DNA from: Pseudomonas sp. VD-NE ins
GTDB lineage: Bacteria; Pseudomonadota; Gammaproteobacteria; Pseudomonadales; Pseudomonadaceae
Direction of reading: 5' to 3'
DNA length: 64,000 nucleotides
Assembly: GCF_031882575.1 (NCBI RefSeq)
Contig: NZ_CP134772.1
Span: forward strand, 1,073,001-1,137,000
Part shown: positions 50,489 through 57,973 of the stretch, one piece after another
Layout of the letters: every line of letters begins with the position of its first letter
How positions within the stretch are numbered: the stretch's first letter is position 1
Notes under the pieces: generated by a model
What the model was told of the DNA's origin: nothing
Database searches by the model: none
What the model saw: the letters and a program-made list of their open reading frames with translations, nothing else
Translations under genes and position numbers: made by a program

Positions 50489-51463
50489 TTATCCGCGCCA
50501 GACTTGCGGGTTGACCAAGTCCTGCGGGCGCTCGCCGAGCAGGGCGCTGCGCAGATTGGCCAGCGCACGATTGGCCATGGCTTCGCGGGTTTCATTTGTC
50601 GCCGAGCCGATGTGCGGCAGGGTCACGGCATTGCTGAGGTGGAACAGCGGCGACTCGGCCAGCGGTTCTTTTTCGTACACATCAAGGCCGGCGCCACGAA
50701 TGCGCTTGTTTTGCAGTGCTTCGATCAGGGCCGGTTCATCGACGACCGGGCCGCGAGAGATGTTGACGAGGATGGCGCTCGGTTTCATCAGCGCCAGTTC
50801 GCGATGGCTGATGTGGTGGCGGGTCTTGTCGCTGAGCGGCACTACCAGGCAGACGAAGTCGGCTTCGGCGAGCAGTTGGTCGAGGCTGCGAAAGTGTGCG
50901 CCGAGTTCCTGTTCCAGTTCGGTCTTGCGGCTGTTGCCGCTGTAGATGATCGGCATGTTGAAACCGAAGCGGCCACGGCGGGCGACGGCGGCGCCGATGT
51001 TACCCATGCCGACAATGCCGAGGGTTTTGCCGTGGACGTCACAACCGAACAGCGGGGCGCCGACGCTGGCTTGCCATTGGCCGGCCTTGGTCCAGGCGTC
51101 GAGTTCGGCGACGCGGCGGGCGCTGCTCATGATCAGGGCAAAGGCGAGGTCGGCGGTGCTTTCGGTGAGCACGTCGGGGGTGTTGGTGAGCATGATCCCG
51201 CGTTGGTTGAAGTAGTCGAGGTCGTAGTTGTCGTAGCCGACGGAGACGCTTGAGACGACTTCGAGTTTTGTTGCGGTTTCGAGTTGGGCCTGGCCGAGTT
51301 TGCGGCCGACGCCGATGAGGCCGTGGGCGTGGGGCAGGGCTTCGTTGAACTGGGCGTTGATGTCGCCGGCTTTTGGATTGGGGACGATGACGTCGAATTC
51401 TTGTTGCAGGCGTTCGATCATGGGCGGGGTGATGCGGCTGAAGGCCAGGACAGTTTTTTTCAT
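50489..51463 (-). CDS. D-2-hydroxyacid dehydrogenase (GhrB/2-ketogluconate reductase type)
   Basis: A 324-residue NAD(P)-dependent oxidoreductase. NAD loop TLGIVGMGNIGAAVARRGRF (G-x-G-x-x-G), the catalytic Arg in LVNISRGPVVDEPAL, Glu in AGLDVYEKEPL and His in LPHIGSATNET are all present. Members reduce glyoxylate, hydroxypyruvate or 2-keto-D-gluconate; the exact substrate is open. The start is the ATG at 51463 (MKKTVLAFSRITPPMIERL); the frame continues upstream through an intergenic repeat and should be ignored. Confidence 0.92.
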   Translation of the reverse strand: MKKTVLAFSRITPPMIERLQQEFDVIVPNPKAGDINAQFNEALPHAHGLIGVGRKLGQAQLETATKLEVVSSVSVGYDNYDLDYFNQRGIMLTNTPDVLTESTADLAFALIMSSARRVAELDAWTKAGQWQASVGAPLFGCDVHGKTLGIVGMGNIGAAVARRGRFGFNMPIIYSGNSRKTELEQELGAHFRSLDQLLAEADFVCLVVPLSDKTRHHISHRELALMKPSAILVNISRGPVVDEPALIEALQNKRIRGAGLDVYEKEPLAESPLFHLSNAVTLPHIGSATNETREAMANRALANLRSALLGERPQDLVNPQVWRG

Positions 51464-51576
51464 CGTTTTTGGCTCTTGTTCGGGCTTGATACCAAGCACG
51501 CTAACATTTCTGGCTTGGGGTTGTCTTGGCGGCCTCTGGGCCGACCATGTTGTGGTTGTTCGGTGTGTATATCCGT

Positions 51577-51870
51577 TTCTTCGGTAACGGCGGCTTAGGG
51601 TTTCGCCCTGACGGCGACTCACTTTTTTACAAGCGCCTAAAAAAGTAAGCAAAAAACGCTTGCTCCTGCGTGCGGCCCGCTCGCTGGGGCTCGGGGTTCC
51701 TTCGCTGCGGGATCGATCCGGGCGCAGCGTCTCCGGTTTGCTTCGCTGCACCTCCTCTTGCTGTGTTTGGCTGCGCCAAACGGTCGCTGCGCTCCCACGC
51801 CCGGATCAATCCCTCCACTCAGCCTTCCGACGTCGCTCGTGGATCAAGATCAAGAGCAGGCGAGCTGACA
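51577..51870. repeat. Conserved Pseudomonas intergenic repeat
   Basis: This block, beginning near TTCGGTAACGGCGGCTTAGG and running through CACTTTTTTACAAGCGCCTA and AAAAAAGTAAGC, is a sequence I recognise as repeated in many P. fluorescens-group intergenic regions. It gives open frames on both strands that are regularly miscalled as genes. I see no ribosome-binding site or protein motif. Function unknown. Confidence 0.65.
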
Positions 51871-51927
51871 CTCGGCCTATTGAGTGGTGAAGAGCGGGTG
51901 TTCGGCTTTGGATTTGTGGTGGATTTG

Positions 51928-52330
51928 CCCCTCACCCCAGTCCTCTCCCGAGGGAGAGGGAGCCGATTTTTGAGCTTTTCGAAGTGTGTATGTTCGACTC
52001 GGTATTTCACGTCGGCGTAGCTCTCCCAACCAACTCGGTCAGTCCCCTCTCCCTACGGGCGGTCCGACGTTTCGGGAGGGTTAGGGTGAGGGGCTTTTGA
52101 TCTGATTCAGAATCTGAGTTCGACTCGGTATTTCACGTCGGTGTAACTCTCACAAACGCCACCGTCAGTCCCCTCTCCCTACGGGCGGTCCGACGTTTCG
52201 GGAGGGTTAGGGTGAGGGGCTTTTGATCTGATTCAGAATCTGAGTTCAACTCGGTATTTCACGTCGGCGTAACTCTCCCAAACACCGCGATCAGTCCCCT
52301 CTCCCTCTGGGAGAGGGCTAGGGTGAGGGC
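51928..52330. repeat. Composite repeat array 4 (three variant units)
   Basis: Starts with CCCCTCACCCCAGTCCTCTC and contains three approximately 130-140-bp units, each with the hairpin-like CCCTCTCCCTACGGGCGGTC then CGACGTTTCGGGAGGG in units 1 and 2 and an ordinary hairpin in unit 3, a spacer with ATCTGATTCAGAATCTGAGT and TTCGACTCGGTATTTCACGT, and GTTAGGGTGAGGGGCTTTTG joins. It ends 2 bp before the stop of the broken DUF6124 copy. Confidence 0.85.
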
Positions 52331-52332
52331 TT

Positions 52333-52573
52333 TTAGCTGTTTGCCGGAGATTGGGAGATTTCGTGGTTATCCAGCACCCGATTCACCGCCAGTTCAGCGA
52401 GCATGATGATCTGCTGAATCGCCAGAATCGTGCGCCGTTGCGGCAAGTCGATGTAGGCGGCGATGTCGCTGGTCATACGGCTGCCTGCGCGAGTAATTCG
52501 CAGGCGTGGACCAGCAGGCTTTTGTGGCCCTTTTCGGGGGAGATCTGGAACACGGTGGCTTTGGGGAAGCGGT
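52333..52573 (-). pseudogene. DUF6124 family remnant, truncated and frameshifted (copy A)
   Basis: The C-terminal two-thirds of a DUF6124 gene. The C-terminus MTSDIAAYIDLPQRRTILAI and IMLAELAVNRVLDNHE is nearly identical to copies B and C. One base is missing near 52485-52495 relative to them (19 versus 20 bp between GGTCAT and ATTCGCAGG), which shifts the frame, and homology stops at 52573, so codons 1 to about 45 are gone. Sequence beyond 52574 is unrelated and AT-richer. Confidence 0.8.
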
Positions 52574-52632
52574 ATCAACATTGGCTGATACCTGCTTGTG
52601 CCTGCACTTGGGTCAGACTTTGCGACCTACCT

Positions 52633-53097
52633 TTACCCCTCGATAGTTTCAAGGCCTTTGACATCAATCTGACCATCATGAACTTGATGCAGCTCATTTG
52701 TGTCGAAATCTACAAAACTGAAGTTGAAGGCTGCCTTGAAAATTCCTTTGGCGATGTTGAACTCTTCTACAACTATAAACCCTGCATTTTTAGCGCTTGT
52801 ATAGCCTTTTGTATGTGAGCCTGATGTATATGAAAATCTGAATGGAGAGGGAAAGTGCTTTGTGCTGAATTCATGCCTTCCAGGCTTAATGTTTGCGTCA
52901 AAAGTGAGGTTGATAGTGAATGAGTCGGTAGAGGATTTCTGATAAGTGGCTTTTAGCGCGACTACATTATTATCGGTAACAAAATGGTCAGGTTTTCCTT
53001 CGAACTTGTCGGTGATGTAGTCTTTGTTTAGTTTGGCAATTACAGTGCCTTCACCTGATTTCTTAAGTTTGTCGAGTTTCAGATCTTTAATGGACAT
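52633..53097 (-). CDS. Hypothetical protein, AT-rich orphan
   Basis: A 154-residue soluble protein from the ATG at 53097, with AAGGAG upstream. It is rich in Lys, Phe, Thr and Asp, with predicted all-beta secondary structure after a short helical start (MSIKDLKLDKLKKSGEGTV). The end GIFKAAFNFSFVDFDTNELH loosely recalls DUF6252-type proteins, but I do not assign it. Its GC is clearly below the rest of the window. It sits exactly where copy A of DUF6124 lost its 5' part, consistent with insertion by recombination. Function unknown. Confidence 0.65.
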   Translation of the reverse strand: MSIKDLKLDKLKKSGEGTVIAKLNKDYITDKFEGKPDHFVTDNNVVALKATYQKSSTDSFTINLTFDANIKPGRHEFSTKHFPSPFRFSYTSGSHTKGYTSAKNAGFIVVEEFNIAKGIFKAAFNFSFVDFDTNELHQVHDGQIDVKGLETIEG

Positions 53098-53307
53098 GTC
53101 TTGCTCCTTCAAGGTTAGGTCGGTGTGACGACATCCATTGTTCGGCTGAAGCGATAAAAGCGCTACTGTCAGATCTGACAGGTTTCCTATATCGATTGGC
53201 TATTAAATTTAATCGGAAAATGATTTTTGGAACTTGATTGCCCACTCCAGGTTTGCGTCCATTGGACGATGCTTAAATTGTGTCAGGCCGTCATCCGGCA
53301 TCATTCA
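53098..53307. other. AT-rich gap upstream of the orphan gene
   Basis: It probably holds the promoter of the orphan gene (minus strand). I see no gene, and no exact promoter can be called with confidence. Low GC continues to about 53290, matching the foreign segment. Confidence 0.5.
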
Positions 53308-53449
53308 AGGGAGAGGGAGCCGATTTCTGAGCCTTTCAAAACCTGAGTTCGACTCGATATCGCACGTCGGCGTAACTCGTCCAAACACCTCGATCAGTCC
53401 CCTCTCCCTTTGGGCGGTCCGACGTTTCGGGAGGGTTAGGGTGAGGGGC
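53308..53449. repeat. Composite repeat, one variant unit (truncated left end)
   Basis: It lacks the left outward motif (begins GGGAGAGGGAGCCGATTTCT) and ends CGACGTTTCGGGAGGGTTAG GGTGAGGGG. It is placed 2 bp before the stop of DUF6124 copy B exactly as array 4 is placed beside copy A. Confidence 0.8.
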
Positions 53450-53451
53450 TT

Positions 53452-53826
53452 TTAGCTGTGTGAAGGGGATTGCGGTATTTCGTGGTTATCCAGCACCCGA
53501 TTCACCGCCAGTTCGGCGAGCATGATGATCTGCTGAATCGCCAGAATCGTGCGCCGTTGCGGCAGGTCGATGTAGGCGGCGATGTCGCTGGTCATGAGGC
53601 TGGCCTGTGCCAGTGATTCGCAGGCGTGAACCAGCAGGCTTTCGCTGTCCTGTTCCGGTGCGACCTGGAACATGGTGCTGGGTTTGTGGAAGCGCAGGGT
53701 GAGGGCGTTGGGTTTGAGGTAGTGGTCGAGGGCGCGTTCGGCGGCTTCGTGGAATTTCTTTGAGCCGGGGAATTCGTAGGGGGTGGTGTCGTCGATTTCA
53801 GGTGGATTTTGAGGGGGATTGAGCAC
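53452..53826 (-). CDS. DUF6124 family protein (copy B)
   Basis: A 124-residue protein of the Pseudomonas family DUF6124. It has an acidic, proline-rich start (PPQNPPEIDDTTPYEFPGSK), a helical middle (FHEAAERALDHYLKPNALTL) and the conserved end IIMLAELAVNRVLDNHEI. No catalytic motif is evident. I place the start at the GTG 53826 with AAGGAG 8 bp upstream; the frame extends to 53901 without features. It differs from copy C mainly at the N-terminus. Function unknown. See the leader at 53860-53960. Confidence 0.8.
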   Translation of the reverse strand: MLNPPQNPPEIDDTTPYEFPGSKKFHEAAERALDHYLKPNALTLRFHKPSTMFQVAPEQDSESLLVHACESLAQASLMTSDIAAYIDLPQRRTILAIQQIIMLAELAVNRVLDNHEIPQSPSHS

Positions 53827-53859
53827 GGTGGAACTCCTTGAAGTGCTCCATTCATAAGC

Positions 53860-53960
53860 CGAGCGACCAAGCCCGGTTGCTGATTCGTCAGCGACACCCA
53901 AATCCTAGCCACCGCACTTCCGACGGACAACCGTCAAACCTGTCGGAAACATCCGCAAAT
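53860..53960 (-). promoter_or_regulatory. Conserved upstream region of DUF6124 copy B
   Basis: About 90 bp nearly identical to 54885-54985. It contains TTCCGACGG-ACAA-CCGTC and GTCGGAA forming a nested palindrome (53918-53948) and the TGCTGA/TCAGCGAC hairpin (53876-53895, one mismatch). It probably contains the shared promoter or RNA leader of these genes. Confidence 0.6.
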
Positions 53961-54139
53961 TCCTGGTTTTCGTAGGAGTTGTCGTCAGTGTGGATTGCTT
54001 GATTTTTAAACGGGAAGTCCGGCGACCGCAGGCTGTGGCTGATCTGCGAGAAGATGATTTTCTGTTTAAGGTTTGCCCATGGCAACAGCCGAAGTGGAGG
54101 GGAAGACACGCGCTTGGCTTTTGTTTCGCGGTGAATTTT

Positions 54140-54303
54140 CCCCTCACCCCAGCCCTCTCCCGAGGGAGAGGGAGCCGACTTGTGAGCCTTTCAAAATCTG
54201 AGTTCGACTCGGTATCGCCCGTCGGTGTACTTCTACCAAACAACTCGGTCAGTCCCCCCTCCCTTTGGGCGGTCCGACGTTTCGGGAGGGTTAGGGTGAG
54301 GGG
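54140..54303. repeat. Composite repeat, one variant unit
   Basis: Full unit from CCCCTCACCCCAGCCCTCTC to GGTTAGGGTGAGGGGC, 3 bp before the stop of DUF6124 copy C. Interval 53961-54139 between this unit and the copy B leader is 179 bp with no gene that I can support. Confidence 0.85.
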
Positions 54304-54306
54304 CTT

Positions 54307-54681
54307 TTAGCTGTGTGAAGGGGATTGCGGTATTTCGTGGTTATCCAGCACCCGATTCACCGCCAGTTCGGCAAGCATGATGATCTGCTGAATCGCCAGA
54401 ATCGTCCGTCGTTGCGGCAGGTCGATGTAGGCGGCGATGTCGCTGGTCATGAGGCTGGCCTGTGCCAGTGATTCGCAGGCGTGAACCAGCAGGCTTTCGC
54501 TGTCCTGTTCCGGTGCGACCTGGAACATGGTGCTGGGTTTGTGGAAGCGCAGGGTGAGTGCGTTGGGTTTGAGGTAGTGATCGAGGGCGCGTTCGGCGGC
54601 TTCGTGGAATTTCTTTGAGCCGGGGAATTCGTAGGGGGTGGTGTCGTCGGTTTCGGGTGGATTAGGCGTTGGTTTGAACAT
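54307..54681 (-). CDS. DUF6124 family protein (copy C)
   Basis: A 124-residue paralogue of copy B, with MFKPTPNPPETDDTTPYEF at the start and the rest almost identical through MTSDIAAYIDLPQRRTIL. I prefer the ATG at 54681; an ATG at 54690 and longer frames exist but run through hairpins that look like a leader RNA, not protein. It is the third copy of a tandem set with A and B; the strong identity implies recent duplication or gene conversion. Function unknown. Confidence 0.8.
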   Translation of the reverse strand: MFKPTPNPPETDDTTPYEFPGSKKFHEAAERALDHYLKPNALTLRFHKPSTMFQVAPEQDSESLLVHACESLAQASLMTSDIAAYIDLPQRRTILAIQQIIMLAELAVNRVLDNHEIPQSPSHS

Positions 54682-54698
54682 AGGAAACATACTCGTGG

Positions 54699-54985
54699 CA
54701 AGTTGAGTTGAAGCTGCCACTTTTCGTTTTCCAGGCGAAAGGGTGGCAGCTGTGCGCGGACTGGAAAAACCGGTCAACCTCACCAAAAACCGGCAGGCCC
54801 TAGGGCCTCCCGCGCACAGCCGCCATAACATTGCGAGCTAAAAAGCGCCGCAGTATGCCATGAGCTTTGGTAGTTGAAATCGGGTTTTCCAGACCCGGTC
54901 GCTGATGCGTCAGCGACACCCAAATCCTAGCCACCGCACTTCCGACGGACAACCGTCAAAACCTGTCGGAAACATCCGTGAAATA
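54699..54985 (-). ncRNA. Candidate structured leader upstream of DUF6124 copy C
   Basis: Several strong stems fill this interval upstream of the gene: AGCTGCCAC/GTGGCAGCT (54712-54751), GCTGTGCGCGG/CCGCGCACAGC (54749-54820, overlapping the former by 3 bp), the palindrome AGGCCCTAGGGCCT (54795-54808), CGGGT/ACCCG (54881-54896), GTCGCTGATGCGTCAGCGAC (54898-54917), and the TTCCGAC...GTCGGAA nest (54940-54971). No protein frame here looks real. I recall similar sequence upstream of this gene family in other pseudomonads, but no class name is certain. Confidence 0.45.
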
Positions 54986-54993
54986 CCCGTTTC

Positions 54994-55062
54994 TGTAGGC
55001 TCCGCCGTAGGCTGCGATTAAACATCAAGATCAAAAGATCGCAGCCTGCGGCAGCTCCTACA
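54994..55062. repeat. REPIN (agctcctaca class)
   Basis: TGTAGGCTCCGCCGTAGGCTGCGAT and its partner ATCGCAGCCTGCGGCAGCTC CTACA with a 20-bp middle, downstream of the LysR gene's stop on the minus strand. Confidence 0.8.
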
Positions 55063-55083
55063 CGTTTCGTGGTGTGTTGAAAA

Positions 55084-56052
55084 TCAGTTGGCGACGCGCG
55101 CGCCGGCGAGGCTTCCACTTAACTCGTAGGCGGCCAATTCGGCTTGATGCGCCGCAAGAATCTCCGGCAACGACCCACGCAAATACTCAACCCACGTCTT
55201 GATCTTCGCATCCAGATATTGCCGCGACGGGTAGATCGCATAGAGGTTCAGCTCTTGCGAGCGGTAGTTCGGCATCACTCGCACCAGCGTGCCGTTACGC
55301 AAACCTTCGATCGCCGCATACACCGGCAACACGCCCACGCCCATGCCGCTGGTGATCGCGGTTTTCATCGCGTCGGCGGAGTTCACCAGAAACGGCGAGC
55401 TGTTGATGGTGACCATTTCCTGGCCTTCCGGGCCGTCGAAGGCCCATTTTTCCAGGGGGATTACCGGGCTGACCAGGCGCAGGCAGGCGTGGTTGAGCAG
55501 GTCGCTGGGCTTTTGCGCGGCGCCGTTGGCTTTCACGTAGGCCGGCGAGGCGCAGACGATGCTGTAGGTGATGCCAAGGCGTTGCGAGACGAAGCCGGAA
55601 TCCGGCAGTTCGCTGGCGAGCACGATGGACACGTCGTAGCCCTCGTCGAGCAGGTCCGGTACGCGGTTGGCCAGGGTCAGGTCGAAGGTGACGTCGGGGT
55701 GAGTCTTGCGGTAGCGGGCGATGGCGTCGATGACGAAGTGCTGGCCGATGCCGGTCATGGTGTGCACTTTCAATTGTCCGGCCGGGCGCGCGTGGGCGTC
55801 GCTGGCTTCGGCTTCGGCCTCTTCGACGTAGGCGAGGATCTGTTCGCAGCGCAGCAGGTAGCGTTTGCCCGCTTCGGTGAGGGCAATGCGCCGCGTGGTG
55901 CGGTTGAGCAAGCGGGTTTGCAGGTGGGCTTCCAGGTTGGAGACCGCGCGCGAAACGTTGGCGGTGGTGGTGTCGAGTTGCACGGCGGCGGCGGTGAAGC
56001 TGCCGGCTTCGGCGACACAACTGAAGGCGCGCATGTTTTGCAAAGTGTCCAT
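55084..56052 (-). CDS. LysR family regulator of the adjacent efflux operon
   Basis: A 322-residue LysR protein: HTH at residues 1-60 (FSCVAEAGSFTAAAVQLDTT then TANVSRAVSNLEAHLQTRLL) and a substrate-binding domain with GQLKVHTMTGIGQHFVIDAI. It is divergent from the OprM-type gene of the FUSC efflux operon (280 bp between starts), the position of AaeR-type regulators that respond to aromatic carboxylic acids. That ligand is inference. Confidence 0.88.
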   Translation of the reverse strand: MDTLQNMRAFSCVAEAGSFTAAAVQLDTTTANVSRAVSNLEAHLQTRLLNRTTRRIALTEAGKRYLLRCEQILAYVEEAEAEASDAHARPAGQLKVHTMTGIGQHFVIDAIARYRKTHPDVTFDLTLANRVPDLLDEGYDVSIVLASELPDSGFVSQRLGITYSIVCASPAYVKANGAAQKPSDLLNHACLRLVSPVIPLEKWAFDGPEGQEMVTINSSPFLVNSADAMKTAITSGMGVGVLPVYAAIEGLRNGTLVRVMPNYRSQELNLYAIYPSRQYLDAKIKTWVEYLRGSLPEILAAHQAELAAYELSGSLAGARVAN

Positions 56053-56202
56053 GGGGTGCTCTCAAGGGAGATGGCAAATTGTGACACGAAGTGTCAGGGG
56101 CGAGACCCCCGACTTAGGGATTATCTCGTTAACCGTAACAAAGATTCACAGAAATCCCAGCTTATCGCCGTACAGGGCGTTCCCTAGAATTGCGCCGATC
56201 CC

Positions 56203-56288
56203 TGTAGGCGCTGCCGCAGGCTGCGATTTTTTGATTTTGGTTTAAGGGAATCAAGGTCAACAGATCGCAGCCTGCGGCAGCATCTACC
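56203..56288. repeat. REPIN in the LysR-efflux divergent gap
   Basis: TGTAGGCGCTGCCGCAGGCT at the left and its complement ending GCGGCAGCATCTACCGA at the right, interrupted by an AT-rich middle. It occupies about a third of the shared promoter region. Confidence 0.8.
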
Positions 56289-56331
56289 GAGAACAAGCCC
56301 CGCCTTATCCTCTTCTCAGGAATTCGCAGCT

Positions 56332-57831
56332 GTGCCGCGTCGCATCAACAGAGCGCTTTTGCCGCTCAGTGTTCTGGCTTTTACTCTGGGTCTCAGCGGC
56401 TGCATCTCAACCGAAGGAATTGCCCCGCAAGGCAAGGCGTTGGAGGCCAATTCACTGGCCACCGACGACGCCATCGCCCACGCCGCCCGTGACGCCAACT
56501 GGCCCACCGCGCAATGGTGGCAAGCCTACGGCGACCCGCAACTCAATCGCTGGATCGACCTCGCTGTGCACGGCAGCCCGACTATGGCCATGGCCGCTGC
56601 GCGGGTGCGTCAGGCCAAAGCCATGGCCGGTGTCGCCGAGTCCGCCGAGTCGTTGCAGATCAATGGCGAGTCGACCCTCAAACGCCACAACTGGCCGACC
56701 GATCAGTTCTACGGCCCGGGCGATCTGGCCAACACCACCACTTGGGACAACAACGCCGCGTTGGGTTTCAGCTACGCCCTCGACCTCTGGGGTCGCGAAA
56801 GCAATAGCAGCGAGCGAGCGGTGGATCTGGCGCACATGAGCGCCGCCGAGGCGCGATTGGCGCAGCTGGAATTGCAGAACAACATCGTCCGCGCCTACAT
56901 CGAACTGTCGCTGCATTACGCCCAGCGCGACATCGTTGCCGCAACGCTCAAACAGCAACAGCAGATTCTCGATCTGGCGCAGAAGCGTCTGAACGGCGGG
57001 ATCGGCACGCATTTCGAAGTCAGTCAGGCCGAAACACCGCTGCCGGAAACCCATCGACAAATCGATGCACTGGACGAAGAAATTGCCCTGAGCCGCAATC
57101 AACTTGCAGCGCTGGCGGGTAAAGGGCCGGGGGAGGGGGCGCAGTTGCAGCGTCCGACCCTGTCGCTCGGTGCTGCGCTGAAACTGCCGTCTGCCTTGCC
57201 CGCCGAGTTGCTCGGTCAGCGGCCGGACGTGGTCGCCAGTCGCTGGCAAGTCGCCGCACAGGCGCGCGGCATCGATGTCGCGCACGCCGGGTTTTACCCC
57301 AACGTCGATCTGGTCGGCAGCCTCGGCTACATGGCGACCGGTGGTGGCGCGCTGGAGTTTTTGACCGGCAAGAAACTCAACTACAACGTCGGCCCGGCGA
57401 TCTCTTTGCCGATCTTCGACGGTGGCCGACTGCGTGCCGAACTCGGTGAAGCCTCCGCCGGTTACGACATCGCCGTCGCGCATTACAACCAGACGCTGGT
57501 CAATGCGCTGAAGAATATTTCCGACCAGTTGATCCGCCGTGAGTCGATGGACAAGCAGCAAGGTTTTGCCGCCGAGTCGGTGGCCACGGCGCAGAAGACC
57601 TACGACATCGCGATGATCGCTTATCAACGCGGCCTCACCGATTACCTCAACGTGCTCAATGCGCAGACGTTGCTGTTCAAGCAGCAGCAGGTGCAGCAGC
57701 AGGTGCAGGCGGCGCGGTTGAGTGCGCATGCCGAGTTGGTGACTGCGCTGGGTGGTGGCCTCGGCGCCGGCAATGACGTACCGACGGCCGAGAAAACCCA
57801 AGCGCCGAAAATCCCGACGCTCCTGCATTGA
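56332..57831 (+). CDS. Efflux outer-membrane lipoprotein channel (OprM/NodT family)
   Basis: A 499-residue TolC-like channel that starts at GTG 56332. A lipobox is seen (FTLGLSGCISTEG, Cys near residue 24). Two OEP repeats follow (QWWQAYGDPQLNRWIDLAVH; QAETPLPETHRQIDALDEE), and the coiled-coil parts are typical. It forms the outer-membrane exit of a tripartite pump with the FUSC and HlyD genes downstream. The tail is rich in Lys, Thr and Pro and is not conserved. Confidence 0.9.
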   Translation: MPRRINRALLPLSVLAFTLGLSGCISTEGIAPQGKALEANSLATDDAIAHAARDANWPTAQWWQAYGDPQLNRWIDLAVHGSPTMAMAAARVRQAKAMAGVAESAESLQINGESTLKRHNWPTDQFYGPGDLANTTTWDNNAALGFSYALDLWGRESNSSERAVDLAHMSAAEARLAQLELQNNIVRAYIELSLHYAQRDIVAATLKQQQQILDLAQKRLNGGIGTHFEVSQAETPLPETHRQIDALDEEIALSRNQLAALAGKGPGEGAQLQRPTLSLGAALKLPSALPAELLGQRPDVVASRWQVAAQARGIDVAHAGFYPNVDLVGSLGYMATGGGALEFLTGKKLNYNVGPAISLPIFDGGRLRAELGEASAGYDIAVAHYNQTLVNALKNISDQLIRRESMDKQQGFAAESVATAQKTYDIAMIAYQRGLTDYLNVLNAQTLLFKQQQVQQQVQAARLSAHAELVTALGGGLGAGNDVPTAEKTQAPKIPTLLH

Positions 57832-57844
57832 ACACACGATCCAA

Positions 57845-57934
57845 TGTGGGAGCGAGCCTGCTCGCGAAAGCGGTTTATCAGTCGACATCAACGTTGAATA
57901 TGAAAACGCATTCGCGAGCAGGCTCGCTCCCACA
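57845..57934. repeat. REPIN inside the efflux operon
   Basis: Arms TGTGGGAGCGAGCCTGCTCG (57845-57868) and the complement (57911-57934), 42 bp apart, between the OprM-type gene and the FUSC gene. A REPIN in mid-operon may set a difference in expression of the channel and the pump. Confidence 0.9.
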
Positions 57935-57973
57935 GGTTCTGCGACCAGACCGAATCTCATTGAGCACATTTGA

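Noticed and set aside
51464..51751. N-terminal extension of the hydroxyacid dehydrogenase
   Set aside because: It is Arg/Ser-rich sequence translated from a dispersed intergenic repeat; the family starts at the ATG 51463.
54682..54831. N-terminal extension of DUF6124 copy C to 174 aa
   Set aside because: It crosses several strong hairpins, copy B has nothing equivalent, and the family length is about 124 aa.
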